Shown here in pieces: positions 36,435-46,585 of a stretch of 64,000 nucleotides of DNA (position 1 is the first letter of the stretch; each line of letters begins with the position of its first letter). Below the pieces are notes generated by a model, which searched no databases, was not told the origin of the DNA, and was given only the letters and a program-made list of their open reading frames with translations. This DNA is from Schlesneria sp. DSM 10557 (GTDB lineage Bacteria > Planctomycetota > Planctomycetia > Planctomycetales > Planctomycetaceae): positions 6,781,001 through 6,845,000 of the forward strand of contig NZ_CP124747.1 of assembly GCF_041860085.1 (NCBI RefSeq). Direction: 5' to 3'. A program made the position numbers and the translations under genes.

Positions 36435-37891
36435 TGAGCATGACACCCTCCCACAACGGTAAACTGTTTATTGAGACCGTAGGCTGCCAGATGAATATGC
36501 TGGACAGCGAACTGGTTGTCGGCGCTTTGCGCAAAGACGGCTACAGCCTGACCGATGACATTCGCGAAGCGGACACGGTTCTGTTCAATACGTGCAGTGT
36601 GCGGGAACACGCCGAACACAAAATCTATTCCGCACTGGGCCGCCTCAAGTACAGCAAGCTCTCTCGCCCCAACCAGGTGATCGGGGTTCTCGGCTGTATG
36701 GCTCAGAAGGACCAGGAACTGGTCTTCCAGCGAGCTCCGCACGTCGACATGGTGGTCGGGACGGGACAACTGGCTGAAGTTCCGAAGCTGATCGATGCGG
36801 CCCGGGAACGACGTGAACGGTCTCTCGCGGTCAGTCTCGATCGCAAGGAAGGGTCGCGTGCCGAGGTCAGTGACAGTTTCCAGAGCTACGATCCCCTGCG
36901 CGAACCCGAGATGCGACCGACGCCGCATCAGGCGTTTGTCCGGATCATGATCGGCTGCGACAAGTTCTGTACCTACTGTGTTGTTCCGATGACACGGGGA
37001 CCGGAACAAAGCCGTCCTCCAAAGGACATTCTGCACGAAGTCAAAGTGCTGGCTGATCAGGGAGTCAAGGAAGTGACTCTGCTTGGCCAGACCGTCAACA
37101 GTTACAAAGTGAAGCAGGATGGGAAGCTGTTCCGACTTTCGGACCTCCTGGAACTCATCCACGATGTTGAAGGAATCCTGCGGCTGAAGTTTGTCACGAA
37201 CTTCCCCAAGGACATGACCGACGACCTGCTTCAGGCGGTTCGCGACTTGCCCAAGTGTTCCCAGTACCTGCATGTCCCGGCGCAATCGGGCTGCAACGAA
37301 ATGCTCAAGCGGATGAAGCGGGGTTACACGATCGAAGACTATCGAGAGATGTTCGGTCGCATCCGTAGCACGATGCCCGGGGCATCCGTCTCGAGTGACT
37401 TCATCGTCGGGTTCTGTGGTGAAACTGACGAAGCCCATCAGAAGAGTCTCGATCTGATCCGCGAGTGCCGGTTCAAGAACAGCTTTATATTCAAGTACAG
37501 CCCCCGACCGGGCACCAAAGCCAATGAACTGCTGATTGATGATGTGCCTGAAGAGGTCAAGCGGCAGCGTAATCAGGAAATGCTGGCTTTGCAGAATCAG
37601 ATCAGCGCCGAGGACAACGCGGCGTTTATCGGTCGCCAAGTCGAAATCCTGGTCGAAGGCCCCAGCAAATCCGAAGTGAAACGGGGCGATTCCGGCGCGG
37701 CGGGTGGTCCCGTCCAACTGACCGGTCGCACGTTGTGCGACCGAATCGTCGTCTTCGATGGGAATCCACGACTGGCAGGGTCGATGACCACGGTTTCTGT
37801 CGAAGACTGTACTCCGACGACCTTGATCGGAAGTATTGTCACCCAGCAGATTCAGCACGGTTCATCACCACTGCTGCCGATCCTCGCCTGA
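36434..37891 (+). CDS. miaB: tRNA-2-methylthio-N6-dimethylallyladenosine synthase MiaB
   Basis: 485 residues. Methylthiotransferase of the radical SAM superfamily that adds the 2-methylthio group to i6A37 in tRNAs reading UNN codons. The N-terminal UPF0004 domain has cluster cysteines in ETVGCQMN, NTCSVRE and GVLGCMAQ; the radical SAM core has CDKFCTYCVVPMTRG; a C-terminal TRAM domain starts near RQVEILVEG. The N-terminal motif set favours MiaB over RimO or MtaB. It forms an overlapping pair with efp (tgATG junction), linking two translation-quality functions in one transcript. Confidence 0.95.
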   Translation: MSMTPSHNGKLFIETVGCQMNMLDSELVVGALRKDGYSLTDDIREADTVLFNTCSVREHAEHKIYSALGRLKYSKLSRPNQVIGVLGCMAQKDQELVFQRAPHVDMVVGTGQLAEVPKLIDAARERRERSLAVSLDRKEGSRAEVSDSFQSYDPLREPEMRPTPHQAFVRIMIGCDKFCTYCVVPMTRGPEQSRPPKDILHEVKVLADQGVKEVTLLGQTVNSYKVKQDGKLFRLSDLLELIHDVEGILRLKFVTNFPKDMTDDLLQAVRDLPKCSQYLHVPAQSGCNEMLKRMKRGYTIEDYREMFGRIRSTMPGASVSSDFIVGFCGETDEAHQKSLDLIRECRFKNSFIFKYSPRPGTKANELLIDDVPEEVKRQRNQEMLALQNQISAEDNAAFIGRQVEILVEGPSKSEVKRGDSGAAGGPVQLTGRTLCDRIVVFDGNPRLAGSMTTVSVEDCTPTTLIGSIVTQQIQHGSSPLLPILA

Positions 37892-38093
37892 TGAGTGTCG
37901 AACGAGAGAGCTGTACATGCCAACCGTGTGCAGTTCTCTGCGATCGCCTGCGAACGGAATAGACGTCGATCGTTCGTTCGGCGAATAACCTGGCGCGCCG
38001 ACGCTGCGAAAAGTCGGTGACGCTCACTCAACGGTGCATGCAGAGCGGGAAGGTCGGAGCGACTTCTCGCTCATTACCAGCGTCGTACCAACG

Positions 38094-39485
38094 TCACGGT
38101 TTGGAAAGCTCGACATTGGAAACGCCCCGAATTCCTGTGGGGAAGACGTTTGTGCCGAAGTGCAGGCCGCGTGGGGATGTCTCGGATCCGTGTTCGATCC
38201 TGACGGCATAATGATACCGAGGCGACTCGGTTGTCTCGTCTACCCGCTCCGGTAGTTCGTCCGGGTCTGGGTTCGAGATGATGTTTCCCTGGATCAAAAC
38301 ATCACGCAGCGGTGGGTCGGTCGGTTCCTGACCACGGTCAAAACGAAACACCGCGCGGCTGGAATCTTTCCACATCCAGTACGAATCTCCGTAGCCGAAC
38401 TGTGAAATCACGTTGTCCGTGATCAGCGATCCGCCATCGACATTCGCCGCAATGGCAGGGTTGCCATTCTCTGACGCTGTGCCGGGATAGGCTCCCGAAC
38501 CGGACATGAGTCCGATGGCCCAGAGAACACATTGTGAGAATTGGTTGCCGGTAATCAGCACGTTCCGTGAGCCGTGCATGGCTTTCGTCCCAATAAAACT
38601 ATTGTGGACGACGTTGTTGCTGATGATGACGTGGTCAGAATGGATGTCGATACCCTGCGCGGCATTCTCAATGTGGTTGCCAAGAATCCGCGTCATTTTG
38701 CTCTGAGCCGGTCCAGTGACGATCAGTGCCGAGCCCTGGTGCCAGTTGTTGACATATTCTGCATCCCAGGCCTCCTGAGAGATCAGCAGTCCCCTGGTCG
38801 GATTCTTCTTCGTGAACTTCCCGAGTTGATGCTGCGCCTTGATTTCGGGCGTGGGGCGGTATTGAGTTTCGATGATGGTGTTGCCCTGGATCAGCGTCCC
38901 CTGGCAACGATCAATGGCGATCCCTGTGCCGTCGATGCACCGAAACGCATAGCCCAAAAGTTCTGCATTTGCCGTGCGATCATCGATGGCAATCGTCATA
39001 TAGTTACGGACGTCGCAATTGAGAATCCGTCCGTTGCGCACTTCTGAAAAGCGAATCGCGCTGGTTCTGGCTCGATTATCGATGATGCTCACCTGGTCGA
39101 TCGTAATATCGTCCCCATCCGAGACGAGCAGTGCCGGGTGCTCGGTATCGAGCTTCCCTTCCGACCGGGTGAGAGTGATTCCGACCACCCGAACACGCCG
39201 GGCGTGCTCGATCTCGAGGATGTGCCTTGCCGGATTCGTCATCACGATCCGGCCGGACCCCTTCAGGCAAGTGCCGGACCCACTGATTCGCACGGTGGCG
39301 TCGACACGATGGTCGCCCGCAGGAAGATCGATTGCGCTACCGGGATTCGCATCGATGGCTGCCTGGATGCTGGGATAGTCCGCGACCGAGATTTCTGCGC
39401 TGACGACCTCGGCGGACATCTGCCGGATCGCAAGGATCGTCAACATGCCGAACTTGAGCCAGACGTTCCACCTGACGGTATTCAT
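38094..39485 (-). CDS. Secreted right-handed beta-helix protein
   Basis: 463 residues with a signal peptide (WLKFGMLTILAIRQMSAEVVSAE). The start of the mature part, DYPSIQAAIDANPGSAIDLPAGDHRV, is the classic entry of pectate-lyase-like parallel beta-helix proteins. It is followed by many short repeats of the type ILGNHIENAAQGIDI, VIISNNVVHNS and LITGNQFSQC, as in NosD/CASH domains. No catalytic residues can be assigned. It begins 26 bases after the end of the large haem protein gene on the same strand, so the two are likely cotranscribed, consistent with a polysaccharide-related role. Confidence 0.88.
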   Translation of the reverse strand: MNTVRWNVWLKFGMLTILAIRQMSAEVVSAEISVADYPSIQAAIDANPGSAIDLPAGDHRVDATVRISGSGTCLKGSGRIVMTNPARHILEIEHARRVRVVGITLTRSEGKLDTEHPALLVSDGDDITIDQVSIIDNRARTSAIRFSEVRNGRILNCDVRNYMTIAIDDRTANAELLGYAFRCIDGTGIAIDRCQGTLIQGNTIIETQYRPTPEIKAQHQLGKFTKKNPTRGLLISQEAWDAEYVNNWHQGSALIVTGPAQSKMTRILGNHIENAAQGIDIHSDHVIISNNVVHNSFIGTKAMHGSRNVLITGNQFSQCVLWAIGLMSGSGAYPGTASENGNPAIAANVDGGSLITDNVISQFGYGDSYWMWKDSSRAVFRFDRGQEPTDPPLRDVLIQGNIISNPDPDELPERVDETTESPRYHYAVRIEHGSETSPRGLHFGTNVFPTGIRGVSNVELSKP

Positions 39486-39511
39486 GTGCGGTATCTCTGA
39501 CGGCGAGGGTT

Positions 39512-42500
39512 CTACTTCGTTCCGTGAGCTGCGGAAGCGGTTGGCGATTTTCGTTGAGCGAGAAATTCGACCAGATCCCGAATCTCCGACTTCGTCAGCT
39601 TTTTCACGAGATCCTCCGGCATTCCCGACTTGCCGACGGTTCGCTCTTCAATTTCGGCAATCGGGATAGTGACGAGCTGGCCATCGGGCAGGTGCAGACG
39701 CAGCCTCTCGTTATTCTCGTCTTTGACGATCCCTGCGAAGACACGTCCATCCTGAAGTGAAAGGATGGCCGTCTCAAACCCCTTGGCGATTTGCTTATTG
39801 GGATCAACGAGAGCTTCGAGCAAGTATTCGCGAGATTTAGCGAGGCCAATCCCGGACAGGTCAGGTCCCACTTCGCCGCCCGAGTTGTCGATCTTGTGGC
39901 AACGACGACAGGATACGTCTGCCCGACCAAAGAAGATTTCACGTCCCCGATCGGCATTGCCACCTTCCAGAGCCTCACGAAAGTCCTTGAGATGATCCGC
40001 GGGCGAACGTTTTGAATTGAACGCCTTGACCAGAGTCAGAAGTCGGGGAGTGCCTCGCGTCTCTGCGGCGTTGAGCAGGTCCAAGTGGAGGACGGGGGGG
40101 ACTGCTCCATTGACCATCTTATCGAGCCACGTTCCGATGACCTCATCGGCATCTTCCCGTTTCAAGCTGGCCAGCGCTTGAACGGCGGATTGTTGTTCCG
40201 AAGTCGAGTTTCCTGCCATAATTTCCGCGAATGAGCGAACGGCCCGGGCGGGATCGATTGCAGCGAGAATGCGCCGTGCTTCGCTGCGCACAGCAGGTTG
40301 TTCATCTTCAAGGGACTGTTCCACCCACGAGGCAAGTTGCGGACTCTTCAAAGCGTGAAGAGCGGCCAGTGCCGACGCTCTTAAGGGGGTGGGGGAGTCC
40401 TTGGCATCGCTGAGGATTTCAATGAGATACGGTTCGACGTCGCCGATTGCGTACTGCGTGGCCAGTTTGACGGCCGCTTCACGAAGATTCGGACTGCCCG
40501 CGAAATAGGAGTCCATCCACGGCCGAATGACTTCAGCGATGTCGACGTTCCGTTTGTCCAACGGGCGATAGTCACCCGTCACGCGATCCAGCGGCCCTGG
40601 TGCGTTCCATTCGGTCAGTTCCGCGAGCGCTTCGATCCGCAGCACCTCGTCACTGAGCGGATTCCCTGCGTACGTGGCGACGACTTCCGCATTCTCTTTC
40701 GTTCCCAAGTGGAAATTCGCACTCATCGCTCGTCGGGCGACCGGGTCTGGCAGTCCCGGGTGGTCGAGAAGCTGGGCTAAGGCCTCCAGTGCGTTCGGGA
40801 CGGGCAGGTCATGGATTGCACGAGCCGCCTCGGTGACGATCAGAGGTTCGACATCGGTCAGAAAGAGTCCCAGGCCAGGGCTGGCCAGGCGACGGAGAGC
40901 GACGACGACCCCCAGTCGGATCGAGGTGTTGGGAATGCGTGCAGCGGTCAACAGTTCCTGCGCCGATGCGGTTCCCACCAGGCCCATCACCAGGGCATGT
41001 CGTAGTGTCGAGTCGGCGTCGGCATTCTCGGCGAGTGCTTCAAGCAGCGGGGCAAACGCCGGTTTGTATTTCAGTTTTCCAACGGCGATCGCGGCGAGGG
41101 ATCGGACTCGCAGATCAAGGTCCTTAACCATTTCGGCCAGGATCGGTCCTGCTTCTGCAAAGGCTGCCTCTCCGCAGACTCGGGCCACTTGTGCACGAAC
41201 TTCAGGTGAGCGGTCCTGCGCGAGCGGCAGAAGCGGTTTCAGCACCGAGGGATCTTTTCGTCCGATCTGCCCCAGTCCCCAGATGGCATGCACGCGGGCG
41301 AAGAGATTTTCATGACTGATTGCGATCTCTGTCAGTTGCTCGGTATTGCCTTTCGTGGCCATGGCCAACTGTGCCCGCAGGCGAATTCGGTAGTCGGCAT
41401 GTCCCAGAAGCTGGCTTAACTGCTCGGGAGTACGCGATTCGAAACCTTCGCCCATCAGAGCTTTGACCTCGCTCACAACAGGGGACTTACTATGCAGCTC
41501 ATCCCGGAACCGGTAGATGCGGCCTTTTCCGAGGCCATCCCAGCCGTCGACCCAGTCGGAGACGTAGATTTCCCCGTCGTAACCGAAGTCGATGTCCGTC
41601 GCCAGAATCGACCAGACGAACTCTTCCGGGTTTACGAGTTCAAAAGAAGCCCCTTTGGGAACCAGTGAGAAGGTTCGGATTCCGCTGTTCGAGGCTTGTC
41701 CACGAAAGTCTGCGAGGAAGAAGTTCCCCCGGTACTTTTCATCCAGGCCCGTGCCGGGGTAGTAGGCCAGCCCCGAGGGACCATCGGCGAAGTGGGCGAC
41801 GGGAGGAACGATGTACGCCGCCTGACCGGGGTGGTGCACATGCCAGAGCTTTTCCCGGTTCCACGGTCCGCGGTCCTGGGGATACTGATAATACATTCGC
41901 CAACCGGTATCCGATCCTTCGACCAGATAAACCCACCGGGCACGGTCGCCGCTGTCAGAATTGTTATCACCGGTGAATAAGTTGCCGAAATCGTCGAAGG
42001 CCAGTTCCTGTGGGTTGCGCAGGCCCGTACAGAAGACTTCCAGGTTCGAGCCATCCAATTCACAGCGGAAGACGGCTCCCTGGTCCGGTTTCGCCAGTTG
42101 CGTCCCATCTTTGAAAACGATGTTGTATCCACGATCGCCAATACTAAAGTAGAGACGACCATCCGGACCGAGGATCAGTCCGTGCAGATCGTGACCTCGG
42201 AATGCCACGCGGACGCCAAAGCCGTCATGAAGCGGTTGCTTCGCGTCCGCAACCCCATCGTCATTCGGATCCGTCAGTGCCCACAACCGGGGGATGCACG
42301 TGTAGTAGACAGTTCCATTCAGAGCGAGCAGCCCCGCACCAGTCCCCTCTTCGATGTGATTGAACCCGTCGGCGAATACGGTGGCTTCATCAGCTCGCCC
42401 ATCGCCATCCGTATCGACCAGTCGTCGGATGCGATCATGCTCCAGACCGTAGTCTTTGACATGTTCCTTGAGATGCTTTTTGAAGAAGCGAATGCGGTCG

Positions 42501-42841
42501 GCAACTGTTTGAGCTGCCAAGTCATCGATCACCCAGTCCATGTGCCCACGGTTGTCTTCGACCCCCTTCGACTGCCGGAACGTTTCCGCGACGAAAATCC
42601 GTCCCTTCTCATCGATGCAGAAGGCCACCGGGTTTGCAAGCTGCGGCTCTGCGGCGAACAGTTCGCCCTGAAAGCCACCCGGAATCTTAAAACGATGGAG
42701 CGCCAGAGCCCCTTCCTCGGACTTCTCCTCGATCTTGGGAGAATAGGTTTCCTGAGCCTGAACCCGACCGAGTGTCATCTGACCGAGCGTGAAAATAGTG
42801 GAAATGAAGAGGAGGCCAAACTTACGGAAGTTCGTTGTCAT
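39512..42841 (-). CDS. Secreted PVC-type dehydrogenase / HEAT / haem-binding protein
   Basis: 1109 residues. The signal peptide (FGLLFISTIFTLGQMTLGRVQAQ) is followed by a PVC-type membrane-bound dehydrogenase propeller (about 45-450), HEAT-like repeats (about 470-930), and a C-terminal haem-binding domain with CRRCHKIDNSGGEVGPDL near residue 980. It resembles the protein encoded at 3790-8304 without the ThuA domain and the C-terminal beta domain. A calcium-binding-like DTDGDGRADE loop occurs in the propeller. Likely a periplasmic cytochrome-linked oxidoreductase of unknown substrate; first gene of a two-gene unit with the beta-helix protein. Divergent from csrA. Confidence 0.93.
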   Translation of the reverse strand: MTTNFRKFGLLFISTIFTLGQMTLGRVQAQETYSPKIEEKSEEGALALHRFKIPGGFQGELFAAEPQLANPVAFCIDEKGRIFVAETFRQSKGVEDNRGHMDWVIDDLAAQTVADRIRFFKKHLKEHVKDYGLEHDRIRRLVDTDGDGRADEATVFADGFNHIEEGTGAGLLALNGTVYYTCIPRLWALTDPNDDGVADAKQPLHDGFGVRVAFRGHDLHGLILGPDGRLYFSIGDRGYNIVFKDGTQLAKPDQGAVFRCELDGSNLEVFCTGLRNPQELAFDDFGNLFTGDNNSDSGDRARWVYLVEGSDTGWRMYYQYPQDRGPWNREKLWHVHHPGQAAYIVPPVAHFADGPSGLAYYPGTGLDEKYRGNFFLADFRGQASNSGIRTFSLVPKGASFELVNPEEFVWSILATDIDFGYDGEIYVSDWVDGWDGLGKGRIYRFRDELHSKSPVVSEVKALMGEGFESRTPEQLSQLLGHADYRIRLRAQLAMATKGNTEQLTEIAISHENLFARVHAIWGLGQIGRKDPSVLKPLLPLAQDRSPEVRAQVARVCGEAAFAEAGPILAEMVKDLDLRVRSLAAIAVGKLKYKPAFAPLLEALAENADADSTLRHALVMGLVGTASAQELLTAARIPNTSIRLGVVVALRRLASPGLGLFLTDVEPLIVTEAARAIHDLPVPNALEALAQLLDHPGLPDPVARRAMSANFHLGTKENAEVVATYAGNPLSDEVLRIEALAELTEWNAPGPLDRVTGDYRPLDKRNVDIAEVIRPWMDSYFAGSPNLREAAVKLATQYAIGDVEPYLIEILSDAKDSPTPLRASALAALHALKSPQLASWVEQSLEDEQPAVRSEARRILAAIDPARAVRSFAEIMAGNSTSEQQSAVQALASLKREDADEVIGTWLDKMVNGAVPPVLHLDLLNAAETRGTPRLLTLVKAFNSKRSPADHLKDFREALEGGNADRGREIFFGRADVSCRRCHKIDNSGGEVGPDLSGIGLAKSREYLLEALVDPNKQIAKGFETAILSLQDGRVFAGIVKDENNERLRLHLPDGQLVTIPIAEIEERTVGKSGMPEDLVKKLTKSEIRDLVEFLAQRKSPTASAAHGTK

Positions 42842-43169
42842 CGTGGGCGCTTTCTGAGCGAGCTTGGCTGCATTCTGGCGAGGCAGCGATTATGCCGCTC
42901 AGATCGATCAGCTACCAGTGAAGCGGCGTTTCAGCCAACGGCTGATCAAAATGACTTGTCCATAATTGGACAGTTGGTCAAAACTCGCCACCGAGACAGG
43001 GGCACCACACGGCCGGAATATCCGAAAAATAGCGTAAAAGGTCAGAATTGTGCTCAAGTTCCTCAGCATTTAGGGAACCGAAGGATGCCGGAATTCGTCT
43101 GTGGTGTAATAATTGCGAGTGTATGTGGCTCGGTGTGGAACCTACTGCTCTAGTTCAAGGAAGAGAACG
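42842..43169. other. Divergent region with GGA-rich csrA leader
   Basis: No gene. The csrA side carries four GGA triplets (43083, 43090, 43137 and 43159), the last overlapping the Shine-Dalgarno AAGGAAG. A TAATAAT (43107-43113) could be a -10 box but has no good -35. Confidence 0.45.
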
Positions 43170-43361
43170 ATGTTGGTTTTAACTCGCGGCGTGAATCAGA
43201 AGATCGATATTGGCGACAGCACGATTACCGTAACCGTTTTGGAGGTGAAGGGTGGACGTGTCCGCCTGGGCATCGAAGCACCTGCCGATGTCTCGATCCG
43301 ACGCCGAGAACTGACTGTGAATGTACCAATGGAAATGGTCCCAGAGATGTGCGGACAATGA
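43170..43361 (+). CDS. csrA: Carbon storage regulator CsrA
   Basis: 63 residues, standard length. RNA-binding homodimer that represses or activates translation by binding GGA in hairpin loops near ribosome sites. The start at ATG 43170 gives the canonical MLVLTRGVNQKIDIGD, and the AAGGAAGAG Shine-Dalgarno fits. The critical Arg in the VSIRRREL segment is present. The Shine-Dalgarno itself contains a CsrA-type ANGGA site, suggesting autoregulation. Single gene; divergent from the haem protein operon. Confidence 0.95.
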   Translation: MLVLTRGVNQKIDIGDSTITVTVLEVKGGRVRLGIEAPADVSIRRRELTVNVPMEMVPEMCGQ

Positions 43362-43376
43362 AACGTGTCTGTCCGC
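43351..43376 (+). terminator. 7-bp hairpin overlapping the csrA stop codon
   Basis: Perfect arms 43351-43357 and 43370-43376 with a 12-base loop that holds the stop codon. There is no T-tract after it, so it is either a weak terminator or an RNA structure at the message end. Confidence 0.35.
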
Positions 43377-43883
43377 GTTGAATTCGTTGCAACCTCTTAA
43401 ATCTATTGGTGGTCAGGCGACAAGTCGATTTCGTTCGACGGAGTGTCGCCTTGGACCGCGGAGGTTTGGCAACCGGTAGAAGTCTGCAGCGTACGTGCGT
43501 GTTGCGCCGGCATTAGACCTTGACGCTTCCGTACCCGCAACGTTGCCCACGAGAGTTGAACCGTGCGCCCAGAAAGCGCGCTCGATCGCTCTATGTGGGG
43601 GAACTGAAGACTTCCATGCGTCTTTTATTATGGTCTCAAGGCTTGGGTAGCACGATTGTGAGGCGCCAAGTCCCGGCCAACCGGTGAAAATTCATATTCA
43701 TCTGAATTTTTGTAAGGAAAGAACCTTTCCTCAGGGCAACTGCCTGACGCTTCGTTGCGAAGTCGTAGCTATGAATCCCGTAATACTCCGCTCGACATTC
43801 GATCATTTCCCGAGCCCTGACTTCGTGTCATGGGCCCAGAACTGATTTTCCCTCCGCCCGTTCGGAGACGATCAGACTCACTT
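43362..43883. other. Intergenic region between csrA and glmS
   Basis: About 520 bases between convergent genes. Apart from the hairpin at the csrA end, I see no gene, RNA or clear terminator for glmS. Confidence 0.45.
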
Positions 43884-45746
43884 TCACTCGACGGTCACGC
43901 TTTTCGCGAGGTTTCGTGGGCGATCCACGTTGCACCCTCGGTAAATGGCGATTTGGTAGGCCAAGAGCTGCAGGGGAATCGACGTGACCAGGGGCTGAAG
44001 GTATTCATCAACGTCTGGTACGTAGATGACATCGTCTGCCAATTCCGCAATCTTGTCGTCCCCTTCGCAGGCGATGGCGATGACCGGGCCTTTGCGGGCT
44101 TTGACCTCTTCCAGATTGCTCATCACTTTCGGATAGATTTCGCAGCGAGGAGCAATAAAGACGCTCGGTGTGTCCTCGTCGACCAACGCGATGGGACCAT
44201 GTTTCATTTCGGCGGCGGGGTAGCCTTCCGAGTGAATGTAGCTGATTTCTTTCAGCTTGAGAGCACCTTCCAGGGCCACCGGGAAGTTGTACAGTCGTCC
44301 CAGATAAAGAAAATTTTCTGCCGTGTAGTATTTACGAGCGACGTCCTTCACCGCGTCAAAGCACTTCAGGGCCTGTCGGATCTTGTCGGGCATCTCCCGC
44401 AGTTGACTGATCATGCGTTTACCTGCGGGATGCGACAGATGTCGCATTCGACCGAGCAGCAGGGCCAGCAGGGTCAAGACGGTCACCTGTGAGGTAAACG
44501 CCTTGGTTGAAGCGACGCCGATTTCGGGGCCCGCATGGAGATAAATTCCGCCGTCCGCCTCGCGGGCGATTGTGGAACCGACTGTATTACAGATGGCCAG
44601 GGTCGGATGGCCCTTTCGCTTGCACTCACGCAAGGCCGCGAGGGTGTCCGCCGTTTCGCCGCTTTGCGTGATCGCAAAGATCATTGTGCGGTCGGCCATC
44701 GGGGGATTGCGGTAGCGCAATTCACTGGCGTATTCCACTTCCACCGGAATACGGGCGAATTCTTCGATGAGATATTCACCCACCAACCCCGCGTGCCAAC
44801 TGGTTCCGCAGGCCGTGAGAACGATCCGGTCAATCCGTCCCAGCGATTGGGGATCGAGGTTCAGCCCGCCGAACTTCGCGGTGGCCTCCTCATCGTCCAA
44901 TCGGCCTCGTAGCGCGTTTTCGATCGTTTGAGGTTGCTCGAAGATTTCCTTCAGCATGTAGTGATCGAATTCCCCCAAATCGGTGTCGCGAGAGGTTTGC
45001 TCCAGCGCTCGAATGGAGAGTGCAGGGGCACTACCGTCCTGGTGTCGCAGCACAAATGAATCAGCCTTGATGACCGCTGTTTCGTGATCGTTGAGATAGA
45101 CAATTTCTTTCGTGTGACCAACGAGGGGACTCGCATCACTGGCGAGAAAATACTCGCCTCGGCCCATCCCAACGACCAGCGGGCTGCCGAACCGGGTCGC
45201 GATGAGTAATCCGGGGACATCGCGGAACATCACTGCCAGTCCATACGTTCCTTTGATCTGTCGGACTGCGGATTCGACCGCACGGACGCACGTCTCCGCT
45301 TCAAATGGGTCATCGCCCAGCTTTACGGCTTCTTCCAACTGATGGGCAACCAGATGGGCCGCCACTTCCGTATCTGTGGCGGTGCGAAATACGTAGCCCA
45401 GTTCGCGAAGCCGGTCACGCAGAATAGAGTAGTTTTCGATCACACCATTATGGACGAGAACGACTTCCCCGTTGCCACCGGTGTGCGGGTGCGAGTTTGT
45501 GTCGCTCGGTTCCCCATGAGTTGCCCAGCGGGTATGGCCGATTCCGGATGTTCCCTGGATTGGCAACAGTTTGCAAAGGTCCGCCAAGTGTGAGACGCGG
45601 CCCGTTTTTTTCCGGATCGAGATCTTGCTGCCGTCCTGGAGAGCGACCCCGGCACTATCGTAACCTCGATATTCCAGCCGAAACAAACCTTCGATCAGGT
45701 AGTCGTAAGCCTGCTTGGGACCGACATAGCCTACAATTCCGCACAT
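43884..45746 (-). CDS. glmS: Glutamine-fructose-6-phosphate aminotransferase GlmS
   Basis: 620 residues, standard length. It makes glucosamine 6-phosphate from fructose 6-phosphate and glutamine, the entry to UDP-GlcNAc, lipid A and peptidoglycan synthesis. The class II glutamine amidotransferase domain begins with the nucleophile Cys2 (MCGIVGYVG). Two SIS domains follow, with TACGTSWHAGLVG and ITQSGETADTLAALRE, and the C-terminus ends RNLAKSVTVE as in the family. A GGAGA Shine-Dalgarno is about 8 bases upstream. No glmS ribozyme-like leader was recognised. Confidence 0.96.
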   Translation of the reverse strand: MCGIVGYVGPKQAYDYLIEGLFRLEYRGYDSAGVALQDGSKISIRKKTGRVSHLADLCKLLPIQGTSGIGHTRWATHGEPSDTNSHPHTGGNGEVVLVHNGVIENYSILRDRLRELGYVFRTATDTEVAAHLVAHQLEEAVKLGDDPFEAETCVRAVESAVRQIKGTYGLAVMFRDVPGLLIATRFGSPLVVGMGRGEYFLASDASPLVGHTKEIVYLNDHETAVIKADSFVLRHQDGSAPALSIRALEQTSRDTDLGEFDHYMLKEIFEQPQTIENALRGRLDDEEATAKFGGLNLDPQSLGRIDRIVLTACGTSWHAGLVGEYLIEEFARIPVEVEYASELRYRNPPMADRTMIFAITQSGETADTLAALRECKRKGHPTLAICNTVGSTIAREADGGIYLHAGPEIGVASTKAFTSQVTVLTLLALLLGRMRHLSHPAGKRMISQLREMPDKIRQALKCFDAVKDVARKYYTAENFLYLGRLYNFPVALEGALKLKEISYIHSEGYPAAEMKHGPIALVDEDTPSVFIAPRCEIYPKVMSNLEEVKARKGPVIAIACEGDDKIAELADDVIYVPDVDEYLQPLVTSIPLQLLAYQIAIYRGCNVDRPRNLAKSVTVE

Positions 45747-46585
45747 ATTTGCGATCTCCTTCTCGATGTCTGCGTCGAATTCATCCGTGATTAAAAATTT
45801 GTCAGCATGGCAGTTTGAAAGGCCTCATCCCTTGCTGTCGGAATCTCTCGTTAGACCGGCAGACGGTTCTCTGTAAGGCTTTTATGAATAGCGACTTCCA
45901 GCGAAATGAGTCCTCAGTTGGCAAGGTGCTGCCAAGGTTCGAAAGGGTGATTTCGCGCGGCTTATAGCAGAACGACGAGAGTCTGTTGAGACGAATTCCG
46001 CCAACAGCAATTCTCTGTCATGGACAGACTCTCCGGACGTAAATCGAGTTCTGCCGGTTCAGTCATCCTCCTGTGCCGACGCCCGTGATGGTTGGCATGG
46101 CGCCATGTGGTGAATAAATGTGTAGATCTCTGTGATCGGAAGTTTTCATACATGCGAGAATTCGAGGTCTGGAAGCGACTGTTTGGATGAAGGGGGCAAC
46201 GATTTGTTGACATCTGTAAACCAAATCGAGCGAGCGTGTTTCAACTTTGAAACGGCTCGACCATAGGGAAGTGTGGCCCGCCTGATAAAATGTTCCACCC
46301 CCAGGGAATACCGTCGAGGAGAGCGGTCACGCCACTTGTTGCGGTTATTTCAGGAACGCAGTGATACTTGTTCGGGATCTATCGGGTATTCAACTGCGGG
46401 CAGGATTCCGATTTCTCCGATCATTCTGAGGAGTTGAGCAAGTCATGGATGCGGCGATTGCACGCCAGAACGGCGGCTGCGTTATCGTCGCAAACCCATG
46501 CGGGAATTATTGCAGTGGCACATCGATTGCCAACTCGGCTCACGACTTCCGAGCTAACTCCCCCGCATGACGGAGCCTTCACAAG
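45747..46585. other. 840-bp intergenic region upstream of glmS
   Basis: Short frames on both strands lack protein-like character or ribosome binding sites. It must hold the glmS promoter; none was clear enough to call. Confidence 0.4.

Noticed and set aside
36398..37858. Long minus-strand reading frame of about 486 codons opposite miaB
   Set aside because: It mirrors miaB almost exactly, has no ribosome binding site or family motif, and miaB has all its catalytic motifs. It is an antisense frame caused by codon bias.
42098..43153. Plus-strand reading frame of 351 codons ending next to csrA
   Set aside because: It runs antisense through the haem protein gene and crosses its start and the intergenic region, with no protein-like motif.
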